A stretch of 64,000 nucleotides of DNA from Dreissena polymorpha (taxonomy: Eukaryota > Mollusca > Bivalvia > Myida > Dreissenidae). Made by a program: the position numbers and the translations under genes. This document shows positions 34,101 through 48,500 of the stretch, piece after piece (the stretch's first letter is position 1; every line of letters starts with the position of its first letter). The notes below the pieces were generated by a model that made no database searches, was not told the origin of the DNA, and saw only the letters and a list, made by a program, of their open reading frames with translations. The DNA lies in assembly GCF_020536995.1 (NCBI RefSeq), contig NC_068359.1, positions 88,601,829 through 88,665,828 of the forward strand, written 5' to 3'.

Positions 34101-34794
34101 CTTTAGAAATGAGTGAAAATCTCTGACCCGGCCCATTCCCAACCCCAATAACTTTTGACCCAGGGGTCAGATCAAAATTCCAAATAGTGCAGGGTCGCAC
34201 ATACATGTATGCTCATAGCTACCATGTGTGTACGTTTCAATGTTCTAGTGCTAATAGTGTAGAAGGAGATAGTTGCCATGACGGACGGACAGACAGACAG
34301 ACAGACGTCGGTGATAACCACAAAAACGATTTTTCTTTCATTATTAACATTTTCATTCCTACGCAGAACTACTTTGGCGGAATAATAATTCCCCAAACCA
34401 GAGGAATGTAATGCGTCTTAGTATAGAGGTGACAATAACGTAGTAACGTAACCATCTATGTATAGATTGAACACATTTGACAATCTCCTTCAAAATACAG
34501 TGGAATCTCGAGGTGTCGAAGTTCATAAACCATACAAATTATTTCGATATAAAAGATATTCCAGTAACCCGATTTATAAGACGTACACTTCTGACTATTT
34601 GAACCTAGATACAGGTGACAAACGATGCTGAAAGCTCTCCAGTAGGGAATTCCAACATTACTGTCAACCTTCATGTAACTGTCATTAAGTTTGTAAATTC
34701 AGTTATGCGTTTCAATTAAGAAAAACCTTGTATTTCAAATTTGAGAAGGGAATGAACATTTATGTTCGAAGTTTCCATTACTTCGATATTACCG

Positions 34795-35402
34795 ATTTCG
34801 GCATAGCGAGAGTCAAGTTTACTCTACATGATGTGGAGACAAATTGCGTGTAAATGACTTGTTTCAATAATGTCAAAGTATGAATTATTTAAAACGAAAA
34901 CCACACACCCATCCTATTTTATTTCAAAATACAAATGAAACTCTTTAAACTGTTTTTGTGATCAACATATCTTATAGTTCTATCGAATATGGTCAATGAG
35001 TAACGTCCACATCTCGTCATGCTAAGTTGCATTGCCTCAGCCGATGGCTTGAGCATAATTTTATTTTCGCAGCCGATGTCATGACCATCTAATGAGGAGC
35101 CACGGCCGTTGTCTTGAGCCGTTTTTCAAACCCAACTCGAATTTAAACGTTGATAAAAATGTTGTGTGTTCATGTGGGATGCTGTAATCTGGAATAACCG
35201 AAGAGAAATGATTAAATATTTCAATTAAATGTTGTTCATATTTATCCTTGGTCTAAATCCTGTGTAATTAGAGTTTGACAGAGAAAGTGGTGAATTTTGT
35301 TTGATTTTTGACCACATTCTAACGGATTTCTTAAAAAGTAGGCAGCTAGGAAGGTAAGGATTACGTTCACAAAGTCATTCTTACTTAGGCTCTAAAAGAA
35401 CA
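34795..35402 (-). repeat. Right arm of large inverted duplication
   Basis: Continuous reverse-complement counterpart of the two parts of the left arm. The centre between the arms (32373-34794) holds the two minisatellites. The whole may be a large foldback transposon or an inverted duplication. Confidence 0.85.
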
Positions 35403-36421
35403 CACGCAAATACAACTTCAACAATATCCATGTTGTAGCATGAGTCATTATGGAATATTTAACCTTTGCAAAGTGTTTATTGATGCTATGATGCTATGAT
35501 AATGGATGTAATGGACGCGTATTAAATTTACTTCTGATACTTAATGAGGTTTACCAAATGGAACAAAAAGACATTCAATAAACACAGACAATATGAGCAC
35601 AAACAGTTGTTATAGCCGCTCAGAAAACCAGAAAACAAACTCATATTGGGTTAAAAAATCAAATATTTCCCCCCAAATTTAACAGGAGTATATATGCGCA
35701 TGAACCAAATGCAAATTATATACATAGTAACATGTACAGTTGTGCTGTCGCCCACTTTTTAACTTTTATTTTAGAGGTTGAAAATGTGTTCATTTTTAGC
35801 ATTATTGCCAATATACATCAAAATAACCCATACGACACGTAGTTTCAAAGGCTTGGCAACCATTTAAGTGATATGCGACCTTCTTTCACAAGGGTCATCG
35901 GTGGATTATGGCTTGTGTACCGGAGTGAGATACTATAAAACGTAAATATATAATATTGGTGTAAATGGATATTTAATTGCACTTACAATTAAGTTCCCAA
36001 GTGTGTACTGAGCACGAGGCAGACTGACGAGTCTTTCTCGCCTTTATGGTACCACCTTAGCAATTCTTTGAACAAAAGTGTGATGCAAGGATAGCAACTG
36101 CATGTGTTTAATGTCGACATGCGTAAAGTTTATTGTATCCTTTCGTTAACGAAATAGCATGCATTATAAACATGAACAACTGATTGAAACAACTCTAATT
36201 AATGTCATTATAGAATAAAGTCACGGCTCAAAAATCTTAGTTCGCTTTTCAGCTTAACATACTTTAGAATTGAAATATGACATTTTGATATTCTGTTCTT
36301 TCTTTGAATATTTACTAAATCAATAGTATTCTGCATTAAAAGCCACAGTGTAAGAAGACAGTTACCGATTAATTCAGAATTTTCAGGTTTCCCAAATTGT
36401 CAAATCCGTAATATTTTAACG

Positions 36422-36836
36422 CTCAAATTCAACGAAAATTTCGTATAGTATTTCGTAAAATAAACAATCAGTGTTCCTTATAGCAATAGCCACAATTTCA
36501 ACATTTAGATGTGGTATGGTTACATAGATTTTTGTAGATACAAAATGCTAGTTTTTATTTATTTGTGACCACAATTAATTACATTTTAATTTCCCGCGAA
36601 TATATCTATTCATACGACACACGAGCACCATGTTAGTGTTCATGTGCCGTATGAATAGATATCGTTGCGGGAAATTAAAATGGAAAAACAACGAGCATTT
36701 TGTATCTACAAACATCTATTTTACCAAACCACATCTGGCGTTGAAATTTCGGCAATTGCCATAAGGAACAATTATTTTTGATTGGTTAGCTTTATTTTAC
36801 GAAATATTGTACGAAATGTTCGTTGATTTTGAGTAG
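36422..36836. mobile_element. Palindromic MITE, about 415 bp
   Basis: The left end CTCAAATTCAACGAAAATTT is mirrored by the right end GTTCGTTGATTTTGAG. The arms stay complementary to the centre (TTTCCCGCGAATATATCTA against AATAGATATCGTTGCGGG). The loop at about 36630 is short. No coding capacity. Confidence 0.85.
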
Positions 36837-37465
36837 TAGTGTTACTTTAATACCTGTTTCAAAAAAGTTCACGCTAAATAATATAAAAATTGCTAAATAA
36901 TGAAGAAGTTTGTATGTCTTTATACATTAATGCATTTTATAATCATTAAATATAGAAAATTAGGTGTAACAAGTGCAAGAACGAAAACGTACAAACACAA
37001 GTGGTTGGTATGTGCATATATGGCATCATCGTATATTGTTGTATATGCACCTTTGCTTCCGTGTTGCCATAAATTCTGAAAAGAAAATAAGGTACTTGAA
37101 TATTTCTGTGTAGATAGATAATATGTTTTAGTGAAAACTTGAAGGTTTTGCAGGTGTCGTAAGTTACAACTAGGCAATCAATTAAAAGTTTTACACTAAA
37201 CACTAGGTATTTTTCATATATTTACCGTATTTTTACGACTGGTAATGCTTATCCGATGCTAACAAAAAAAATGCTACAAGCATAGAAACACCGTTGGAGA
37301 GAAAATAAACTAACAGGAAATTATTAACAAGTGTTTTTGATCGTGAGAATAATTGATTTAAAGTAACTATATCTTCTTTTTGCAAGGTCGTGTATACAAT
37401 ATTTATTAAATGTGTGTGTACCGGCTGCTTAAACTTAACTCGTTATTTTATTGACATCGGTGTAG

Positions 37466-37588
37466 GTACCATTCCGCCGTATGTGCATGGGAATCTGTAC
37501 AGAAATGGAGGGGGGATGTATGAGGTAGGGAACTACACCTACAATCATCTGTTTGACGGACTTGCTATGATCCAGCACTTCAGAATCG
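37466..37588 (+). CDS. Carotenoid oxygenase exon, first one recognised
   Basis: Reads TIPPYVHGNLYRNGGGMYEV, then YNHLFDGLAMIQHFRI, the family's N-terminal signature (IP.W..G.L.RNG and H.FDG.AM). The acceptor TGTAG and donor CG|GTAGGT fit. The next exon starts at 38389, not at the closer CAG, because only that start restores VKYQRKYLQSDTY in frame. Confidence 0.9.
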
Positions 37589-39493
37589 GTAGGTAGTTTG
37601 AGCATCGATCTGGGAAAACTGGTATTAATGCATGTTCGAAAAATGTCGTACTGGATTAGCCTGTGCAGTCCGCCAAGGCTTATCAAGGACGACATTTTCC
37701 TCTTGAACTGGGTATTCGTTTCGAAAAGACTTCAATTTATCGAAAACTTGCATAAACGCGGAAAGTGTCATCCCTGATTTTCATTTGCGGACTGCACAGG
37801 CTATCAAGGATGACACTTTACTCACATGCATTTAGCCCAGTTTTCCGAATCCGAATCTTATTCGTCGGACTGGCTATGGTTCAGCACTTCAGAAACGGAT
37901 GGTAGCATAGCGTTATTATTAACTAATTTAGAAGTGGTGCAATTAAGTTGTTCTACAACATTATTCTTAGTGGTCACTATCTAAACACTGATTAGTTTGT
38001 GGTAGTCAGAAAATTTAACCGATTTTAACTTATTTAGTGATTATATATTCAACATTCACTCATTTAAGTTATAAATAATTTGTTAGTAATCCTGATATGA
38101 AACATTCATAACTTTTCTATAAACATTGGATAGTCTTAATAAGAATTGTTTGTTTAACATAAGCGGTTATTTAAAAATGCAACGTAGACTTCTCGTTAAA
38201 TGCGGTTAATCCAGTCGTGCCATTCTTTATATTTACCACAAATTATTTGTTTCAAGCAATCCATTTGTTTTATAAAATATACCACATTTAGCAAGTCAAG
38301 TCTTTAGATAAAATACACTATCTGCACATATGTAGATACATGTGTTAATAAATTACCTGCCTATAATTTTATCAAGCTCCACATGAAGTAAAATATCAGC
38401 GAAAATATCTTCAAAGCGACACCTATCAAAAGGTATCAACTGCAAAGGCACCAGTCGTTGGCGAATTTGGCACAGCAGCTATTCCAGACCCTTGCAAAAA
38501 CATATTCAAGAGGTATGCACTGTGGAAACGGGGTTTAATGCATGTGCGTGAAGTGTCGTCCCAGATAAGCTTGTGAAGTCCGACTTTTGGCATAAAAGAA
38601 GTCTCTTCTTAGCGAAAACTCAGTTCAGGCTGAAAGTGTCGTCCCAGAAAGGCCTGTGCGGACTGCACAAAGTAACCTAGGACGACACTTTATGCTCATG
38701 CATTTAAGTCCGTTTTCCCAGAACGCGACTGATATTCAAGTAGCGTCACTTCACAATGCTTGATCTTATTTACAAATACTTCTTAGCTGCTTGTTTCCCT
38801 TGTTATGAAAGCGTTATATCTGCAGTTTTTAGTGTATTTCAGCCGATAACAAGCAAACGAATTTATTGCTGATCCGTGTCAATTATGAAAGTGTTTTTTT
38901 CGTTTGACAGAACTTGCTGTTTTTACTATATTAATTTATTGTTCACATTTTCTGTCAACACGCATTATGTAAAATGAAAGATTATTTTTATCAATATGAA
39001 GAAATGGCCTTTATCGACTTGAATGTGGATTAACAAATGTATTTAATAACATGTTTGTCATTGTTTTCTTACTTAGTATATTTTTATCTAGACTTTAAAG
39101 GGACGTTCAAGAAACCATACATTAGAGTAAACGTGCAATAAAATATCGAGATAAACACATTCCCGTGTGTTGTTAAGATATCGAATACTAGTTAAGATAC
39201 TTTGTGTTATAAATTCACATTTCGAACAATTGCGCGTGTGTTTCTGGTGGATATGCTCATGTGAGCAGCCTCGCCAGGATGTGTCAGTACCTAAAGCTCC
39301 AGTTTGTCAACAGCATCATAATTAAATATGATAATTATAGGTCAATCTCTCCAGTGGTTTTTTTCTACCTATGATGTTCTCTTAAAATATGTCTTCTTTC
39401 AAGCTTGACATATATATATATTTTGTCTTCATGTGTCTTGTTTTGTATACGTTTTAATGCTCCCGAAGGTGGGCATATAGTGATTGCATTTCC

Positions 39494-39541
<48 letters not shown>

Positions 39542-42500
39542 TTCTGTCTGTCTGTCTGTCCGTCTGTCCGTCTGTCCATCTGTCCGACTGTCCGTCTGTC
39601 TGTCTGTCCGACTGTCCGTCACATTTTTGCGTTTAGGTTTCAAAAAATGCTTATAGCTTCTATGTCGCGTCAAATGTAGCCTTCATATTTGGTATGCATG
39701 TGTATATGAACAAGGTCTTTCCATACGCACACAAATTTTGACCCCTTTGACATTGACCTCGAACTAAGGTTTCGAAATCTGCGTTAAGTTTTCGAAAAAC
39801 CGTTTTTTCCGGGGCATATGTCTTCCTATAGAGAAAGATCTTGTTCTCTATAAATGTTCTTTTCGCAGCAAATTTATCTCTTTGCTATTCGACCTGATGT
39901 CCTTCAATGCATTTTTAAAATGTGATTTTTTTTTACCATACATAGATACATCTCACGTTAACAGTTCTTACATAAAATCCATCTTTAAACGTTGTTATGT
40001 CTGCGGAAAATTGCTTTATGCAATGGCTTCAAGTGTCGTCCCATGTTAGACTGTACAATCCCCATATTATGCTAATCTGGGACGGCACTTTCCGCCAAAG
40101 CTGGAATTTAATATAGAATTAACTTCCATTAAACACAAAATTCCATTACTGCCGACTGCTCGCACGATGCTACACGCATATGAATAAGCCACGTTTTCGA
40201 AGAGCGCGACTCAAATCTACGTTTGCTTCTACAGGTTCCTCACGTTCTTTTCGGCTAGAGATATGACAGACAACACGTCTGTGAACATCATACCTTTCAA
40301 CGACAAGCTCTACGCCGCCACCGAAACCAAATATTGGAACCAGATTGATCCTGAAACACTGGATCGAAATGAAAAGGTACGCAAGGGGCATGGATGAATC
40401 ACTATGTTCAATTGAGCCTTGTTTTGGAAAAAAAATGAGCTTGCTGATTCATTTGCGTGAAGTGTCAAAAATACATATGTTCAGTCAGGCTAAGCAGTGT
40501 CTTATTATTCCGTCTAATATTTATTTTTGCTGAAAAGAGACTTCCTTTTAATAAAAACATACAATAAAAGAGATCGTGTCGCCTGTGATTATGCTCAGGC
40601 AACAACACATGCTAATTAAGCACGATCTAGTATTCGCATGCATCAAATCCCGTTTTCCCAGAGCGAGACTAATAGTTATTGTTGCAGCTTGACCTAAAAG
40701 AGCTGACGACTGTTGACATGGCAACCGCGCATGCGCACATCGACACAGATGGCACTGTGTATAACGTCGGTCACGTGTTTACGAAAGGGTTGCCAACTGT
40801 AGTGACACGCATGCCCAGACAAACAGGTTGGTTGCTTTCATATGTTTGTACTTCATTCAAAGAATGTACTTTTTCCCGCTTAAGGCAAAGGGATATAGAA
40901 TTGGTTTATCCGTCCGTCCGTCCGTCCCTCAGTCTGTCATACCCGCAGTCTGTCCGTCCGTCTGTCACAAAACTTGTCATGGCCATATCTCAGAAACTAT
41001 ATCAGATATCAACATGACACTTTATTAGTATAGAGATATAAATGAGGAGAAGTGCCATGGATATTAACCATGACCCCACACTTTATTATATAAGAGTTAT
41101 TGCCCTTTGTTTTTTTGATGATGTTACTTGTAAGGGCTATATCTCAGATACCATGCGAGACTTCAACATGAAACTTCATGGGTGTATTGATATCAATTAG
41201 AAGACGTGCCATGCATAAGAACCAAAACCCTTCACTGTATTAGATGCGAGTTATTGCCCTTTGTTGTTTTAAAGTTGTTTTACTTGTGTAACGTGGCTAT
41301 AAATCATGTACGCTACAAGGTTTCAAAAAGAAACTACATGGGTGTATAAATATCAATAAGGTGAACTGCAATGCATAAGAATGATTACCCTACTCTGAAA
41401 TATGTGTTTACGATTATACCAAATACAAAGGGTTTGCAACCATCCACAAACGAGCTTTCTCGGGGGATATCAAATCAACGAATTTGCTTGTGTCCTATTG
41501 TTTTTTACTAGGGATGGGACCGAATATTTGAATATTCGAATACTCGAAAATCGGCCGAATATTCGAATCCAAAATTCATATTCGAATATTCTATTTTTAT
41601 GCAAATGCACTTCCAAAAATGTACTTGTACAAAGTCGCAGTTTTGGTTTCCATTATACGTCATTGCTTTGATATCAGCTGCCATCAATGAACGAGGTGAT
41701 AACTGGCAAACGGGAGCGTATAAGGAGAGGGACCAATCAATTTTCTCTCAATTCAGAGTAATGCAATATGTACACATTATTTTCTGACAATCAGTCAAAT
41801 ATGAAAGTCAATTTATGTGAAACATTAACGTTTATTGATAAAAATTTAACCATCTGTGTTTTTACAGGTTTTTTAACCTCAGCGGTCAATTGTATAAACA
41901 GTGGTTAATATAAGCTGTAGTTACTTGATTAGCGCAGTTATTTACATGGATATGTTACCACAATATAGTTGTTTTTGTATAAAAGAATAGTATACTAATC
42001 AATGATCTTAAACAAATATATATTACTCTATCCAACTTTTCAAAGCTGCACATAAGATACGATTTATAGTGGCATTTGTGGCAATCAGGAATAGTAATCT
42101 GCTCCGGACGGTCATAGGTTCGGACATTTTAATATAAGGGTTAAAAATCGAATATTCGAATATATTCGAATAATGACAAACGAATATTCGAATATCATTT
42201 CCAGTATTCGTTTCCGTCCCTATTTTTTACCGTTATTTACATTATTTATTTACTTATATTCATTTATTTATATTTACATTGTTTATAATTCATGCCGTTA
42301 TGTGTAGTTTTCAAAATGCTAAATCACTTATAAAGTGACCATACACATAAACTAGATAATTCCACACAGATCTGCATGTTGTTGGATCGAAGCTCGATGC
42401 GACAGAAAACGTCGTTGCGCTAGTACCTTCCTCCTTTTGGACCCACGTTCATTACTTCCACAGCTTCGGCATGACGAAAAATTACATCATCATCATTCAA

Positions 42501-45500
42501 CAACCACTCCTCATGGACATAAAAAGGGCTGCGCTAGGATACTCGGCGACAGATGCCTTGAAATGGCACCCAGATATGAAGGTAAGGACAGGAAGGCTCT
42601 ATCGGTCGTCGTTGGCTCAGGTGTGACAAAAAAGTAACCTTTGAGTGTATAACGGATCGTTTAAATCATTTGTAGGGCTAAAAGGCATCAGGTCATACTC
42701 AGGGGTACTTTTTATTAAATGTTCCGTACCGCGGATCTTTTTTAGTATACGTAAAAGTATTTTTTTTTCTTGTCCTCCGACCTCATACAGAAGCTTTGAA
42801 GTGACGCCAAGCTATAAAGGTGCTGACAGGCTTTTTATGCCCCCGATAGGTTGGCTTATAGCAGTTGAACTGTCCTCCAGTCCGTCCGTCAGTCAGTCCG
42901 TCCGAAAACTTTAACATCGCCCATAACCTTTGCAATATTGATGATAGCAACTTGATATTTGGCATGCATGTGTATCTCATGAAACTGCACATTTTAAGTG
43001 GTGAAAGGTCAAGGTCATCACTCAAGGTCAAAGATCAAATAGGACTTCAAAGCGGCGCAGTAGGGGCATTGTGTTTCTGACAAACACATCTCTTGTTATT
43101 TGTTCATAATAATATTTGAAACAGCACAGACAGAGTCTTTGACGTGGCATTTAGAGATAAAGGTGATAATCAGCTATCTGCATGTATATTTTTTATTCGC
43201 ATTCATTCGTTAATTAAAGTATTGCGGTAACACAGACAGGATATTAAACGTATTTGCTTATCTCTTTTAGACGCGATTTCGCATGATACACAAACAGACT
43301 GGAGAGCAGCTAAACAAGCATATGGTCTACGAGGCTGACGGGTTCTTTACGTTCCATACTGCAAACGCGTATGAGGAAAACGGTAGTTATGACAGCCTTT
43401 ACAATGATGCCGTCATGTACTATTGTTAATGTCATGAACCTGAGTCCATAGCTAAAGATGACACATTTAGATTGAGATGAAAACTCACCAAATTGAGTTA
43501 TTTAGTTCGTTACGATGAGGATAACTAGAATTATTGCCATTTGTTTCTTTATCTGATTATGACTGTATACTAATTAAATGTGTTAAGGACAATTGAGTGA
43601 CGGATTGTGGTGTGAAAACAATACTTTTATATGATTATGTGTAAGTCCGTGTGCATGTACTAATAAAACAATTACATAAAAAATCCACAATATTGCAACG
43701 TATCCATCTAATTTAACAACAAAATAAAAAGTTGTCATGAAAAGCACACATATGACAGCGTCACTCGTGATAAATATCGATGAACAGTGGTGAAACAAAA
43801 CATTCTCTTTCACCGAACTCATCTTCTATATAAGCGTTTTCTTTGCGTACTTCTCATCTAGATCCTTTGTGTTTCTGGTAGTTAAGAAATACATAAGTAA
43901 TTCAAATATATAATCATCCACATTACTAGTATCACCTTTAAATACATGTTTTATGCCAAGGTCACCGTTGCATATTCGATATGGTGTCCGCCTAGCGACC
44001 ATGAGGTTACGGGTTCGTTCCAAATTGTTAGAACGATCTTTAGATCTCCCCGAAAGACACCAAGTGCTGGTCCTACCAAGGAAACGAACTCGAGAGCAAA
44101 TCCACAGGCTTTCGATGAAATCGAGCTTGAATGTATGCGTTTACAATTGAACTAAAACTAAACATTTGAGTGTTTCTAACGCTGTTTATACCCTGTAGAT
44201 AACATTGTGATGGATTTGGTGTGGCACAAAGACGCCGGGATTATCGATGCGTTTTATCTAAAGGTACTTTTTCTTGGTAGTTTATAATGATTATATAAGA
44301 GACTAAAGTAATCTTTTATTTTTTTATTTTAAGTTGCCTTAAAAAATATAAGAGCATGCAAATATTTCAGTTGTGTTTGTGTTATGACTTTGGTAAAGTG
44401 TAGATTACCTCTTGTGGTCAACTACAAATACTTCATTTCAAATTGGCTCAAAAAATACAACTAATAAGATATTAGTACTCTACACATGCAATTTGTTTGC
44501 AGAACTATAAAATTTAATTCTGAACCGATATATGAATGAAAAACAGTGTATTTGAATGAAATTCTTTATGAAGATAAATGCAATAAGATGGCAACTTATT
44601 AATATTATTATGAACTTAGTAAACTAAAACAGTTGTTCTAACCTTTTTTTATCCAAATTTACGAAGATATTAGCTCATTTGATTTTGTAAATAGTAATCA
44701 TTATAAGATCAAGAGACAACATATCGAATACAAATGTTGGAATTTATCAGTTTCTGATATTTTTGTTACAGAATCTTAGTTCAGAAAAAGTAGAAGAAAC
44801 GTTTAAGAAGATCGATAATTCCGTACTGAAAAGATTCGTTTTTCCCGTCAATGTGAGCGAAAAGGTATTTTTACGGATACGTACAGTGTACACTGTGGTT
44901 ATTTACCTTCCATTAAACAATAATTTTGAGTTCGGGTTTTTAGCGATGTTACATTCTACCATACTCTTAACTTGTAAAGATTGGTTATGAGTATAATATC
45001 ACATTGTGCGCGTGTGATTATTTCATTATAGAGCACCGAATTAACTTCTTCGCGTTTTAATTGTTTTTCACAGGCCAAAAACGGCGATTGCTCTTCTTCT
45101 GCACCGTTTCACATATCCCTCAAAGACGGTAAAGTGTACTGCAAAGCGGAGACCATCTGCGACGTTGGTAAAGAAGTTGTTTGTCTATATTTAACTACAC
45201 GTGTATACTTGCTTTCCCTGATTTCTTTGGATAAAACGTGTTTTTACTTAAATTGTAGTCAGTGTTTTTATTTCGAAGGGTATCGATTTTAATTCACGAG
45301 TTTTAAGAGGTATTACAGAGCTAGTGAATACATTAATTTTCTAAGATAAAGAGTTTATTAGAAATCGAGAATAAACCTTAACCAACAAATTGTTGCTGTT
45401 TTGCTCCCACTGTTGTTTTAAGTTTGAAATCGGATAGTTTCGAAGAAAAAATTAAGTTTTTAAGCCTAAATTTTCAGTCCGGCACCCTTGACGATCCGGT

Positions 45501-48500
45501 TAATTTAATTAACTTACTGTATAAGATTTAATTTGGGAATCTTGAAAAACGTTGTAATTTTTAACTAGGTTTTCCGAAGGAAAAAAATGGTTATTAGATT
45601 TGCGAATGTCGGCGGGCCGGCGGGCGGGCTGGCGGGCTGAAGAAGCTTGTCCGGGCCATCACTTTGTCGTTCATTGTGAGACTTTAAAATCATTTGGCAC
45701 ATTTGTTCACCATCATTAGAGGGTGTGTCGTGTGAAAGAATTACGTCGATATCTCCAAGGTCAAGGTCACACTTTGAGTTCAAAGGTCAAAAATGGCCAT
45801 AAATGAGCTTGTCCGGGCCATAACTATGTCATTCATCGTGAGATTTTATAATCATTTGGCACATTTGTTCACCATTATTGGACGGTGTGTCACACACAAG
45901 AATTACGTCAATATCCCAAACGTCAAGGTCGCCACGACTAATAATAGATTTATTTTGAAACAAAGGGGGCTAATTATAAACATTCAGTTCAGTTTGATTT
46001 GTCTCCCTTTATCAGACTTTTTTCAAATTGAAAACCTGGTTTTGTGACAATTTTGTCCCTTGTTTACTGAGTGAAAAAGCGAAATACCTATTTTAAAAGA
46101 CTTAGTTACTGTTGAATGCAGAGAAATATATTAAGCGAAGCTTAAATAAAATAAAGAACGAACCGAGTGGTAAAGGCGTTTGTGCGTATTAAATAAATTT
46201 ATCTGCTTTCGGTGGTTACATCGTATGCAAATTAGCCCATTCATTCAGTATTCTGTTGTTCATCCCATTTATTCCGCATTTTCCTGTTGTTTATTCCATC
46301 AATTGTGCATGTGTATGTTGTTTATTAATCCATTTAGCATGTTTCTCTTGTTTATCCTATCCATTCCGCAATTTTATGCCTTACAAGACAATAAACAAAA
46401 TCAAATGACTTAATAAAACAACAGTAGACTTAATAAAACAAAAAATCGATCATATGAGTTGTTAAAGAAAACAAGGAGAAAGGTGAATTTATTCTATTTT
46501 TGTTTTAAGAATCTAACATTTAGATTCACATATTTGCATGTATGTGTAGTATGCTGTTTACAAGTAGTGATACAAAAGTATTTAAACGCAGAAAAAGACT
46601 AAATAAAATATATGTTGCCCACACTAGAAAATATGGGAACGGGCAACTCAACGCATGTGCCTTTCGTTTGGTCGGCTGGATTTTTGTTAAAAAGAAACTT
46701 CCTTTAAACTAAAACCTTCATAAAAGCTGAACGTTTCTTCCCTGATTAGCCTCTGCGATCTTCAAAGGCTAATCCGGGATGACATTTAACGCTCATGCAT
46801 TCAGCCATGTTTTCCAACAGCGCGGCTAATTTTGTATATTCCTTGGTGTTTGGCAACTTGTCTTTTATGTCTCAAGTGTATGTTGTATGTACACAATTAT
46901 CTAAGCAGCGATATTGTTTTTATTTTGTGCGGGGCGCATAGGCTATTGTCGGACAACACTTACGCACCTGTTTTAAGCCCTATTTTCCCACGGGCAGCTC
47001 ACATGTTCTGTCTTATCCCGCCACCATTTCTTAAAAAAGCTCAAATGTGTTTGACCAAACTTTGCTGAAGCTTAGTTTTTCATTTGAAATACAGTTTGTT
47101 TTCATTCCTAAGGATATATAGACTTTTTTTTTAATAATGATCTATGAAGTGTTACCGTGCACACATCATTACAGGATTAGAATTCCCCCAGTGGAACTAC
47201 GCCGGATATAACGGCCGGAAGTACCGATACGTGTACGGGGTAGGACTGCACAAGGGCAACAGGATGACCACCAGTGTGAGTAAAGGGTCACTTACGCTAA
47301 AATCAATCGCAAACAATAGGGCTCCGTCTAATTAAATATTAGCCTCGTTATGTGAAAAGGGGGTTGAATGCATGTGCGTAAAGTGTCGTCCCCGATTAAC
47401 CTGTTCAGTCCGCACAAGCTAATGAAACAGAAACTTTCCACATAAAGTGGATTTTCGTCAAGAACAAGTCTTTCTTTACACTAGAAAATACCAGAAAATG
47501 CGGATTTTTTTTTGTCCCTGCACAGGCTAATCTGAGACGGACGACACTTAACGCGTATGTATTAAACCCCGTTTTCTCAGAGTGAGGCTAAATTATTTAA
47601 TGAACTATTTATGATAAGATTTAATGACCACCAGTGTGAAAACATGGGCCCGTATTCACCAAACAATTCTTAAACTTAAAAATACAGGATAGACTTTGAT
47701 CCACGAAAATATTTTCAGCGTTTGAATATATAACGGCTACCACTGGTAATTGTATAAATATGAAAATGTTCTGCACAAAGAATGATAAGGATAGAGGTGG
47801 TTAATGCAAAGTTCGAATCAAATTTGAAGAATTTCTTGAATATACAAATGTAAAGAATATATTAAGTCTAAGAATTGATTGGTAAATACGGACCAGGGTC
47901 ACTTATGCTACAATCAGTTGCAAACAGGGCCCCGTCTTATCAAAGATCATGTGACAAATTTATCTTACGATTTACTATTTAGCTCTCACCTAAGACGATT
48001 TTATTATATATATTATTAAATATTAACTTAAAATAAAACAATACGTTAGACCATTATAAATAAAATGGACCAAACATTTAGAACACCCCAGTATCTCCGC
48101 AAAACGATTGAATAGCACAAGCACTTAAGGTAGCGCACCTCTAATGGGCACATATCCAAATATAATCTAATTAATTATTTTCTTATTCAGCATTATTTCA
48201 CTGAACTACATGCAAATTTGTAGGTAGGCTTTCCATGCTTTTAAAAAAATATACCGATTTTTGCAAAACCACCCCCACGCTCGGCTTTTGTCCAGTTTAT
48301 TTTCACCCCTGGGGTATATAAAAGTTCCATTATTCATTCAAATTTCCAAATATAGGCATGCAGTTGGTGTGTACAGATGCTGTAAAGGTGTTTAAAGTTT
48401 AAACAAGATGAAATAAGTATTCTTTTACAGACATTTATTTTTTACAAATTTTTATCTATGGAAGAGCGCCATGAACTGTAAGTGATTTCAGCCAAGTAAA

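Noticed and set aside
39365-39673. Frames rich in TDRQTDRQ and SVCLSVCL
   Set aside because: Translation of the GTCT microsatellite in an oxygenase intron.
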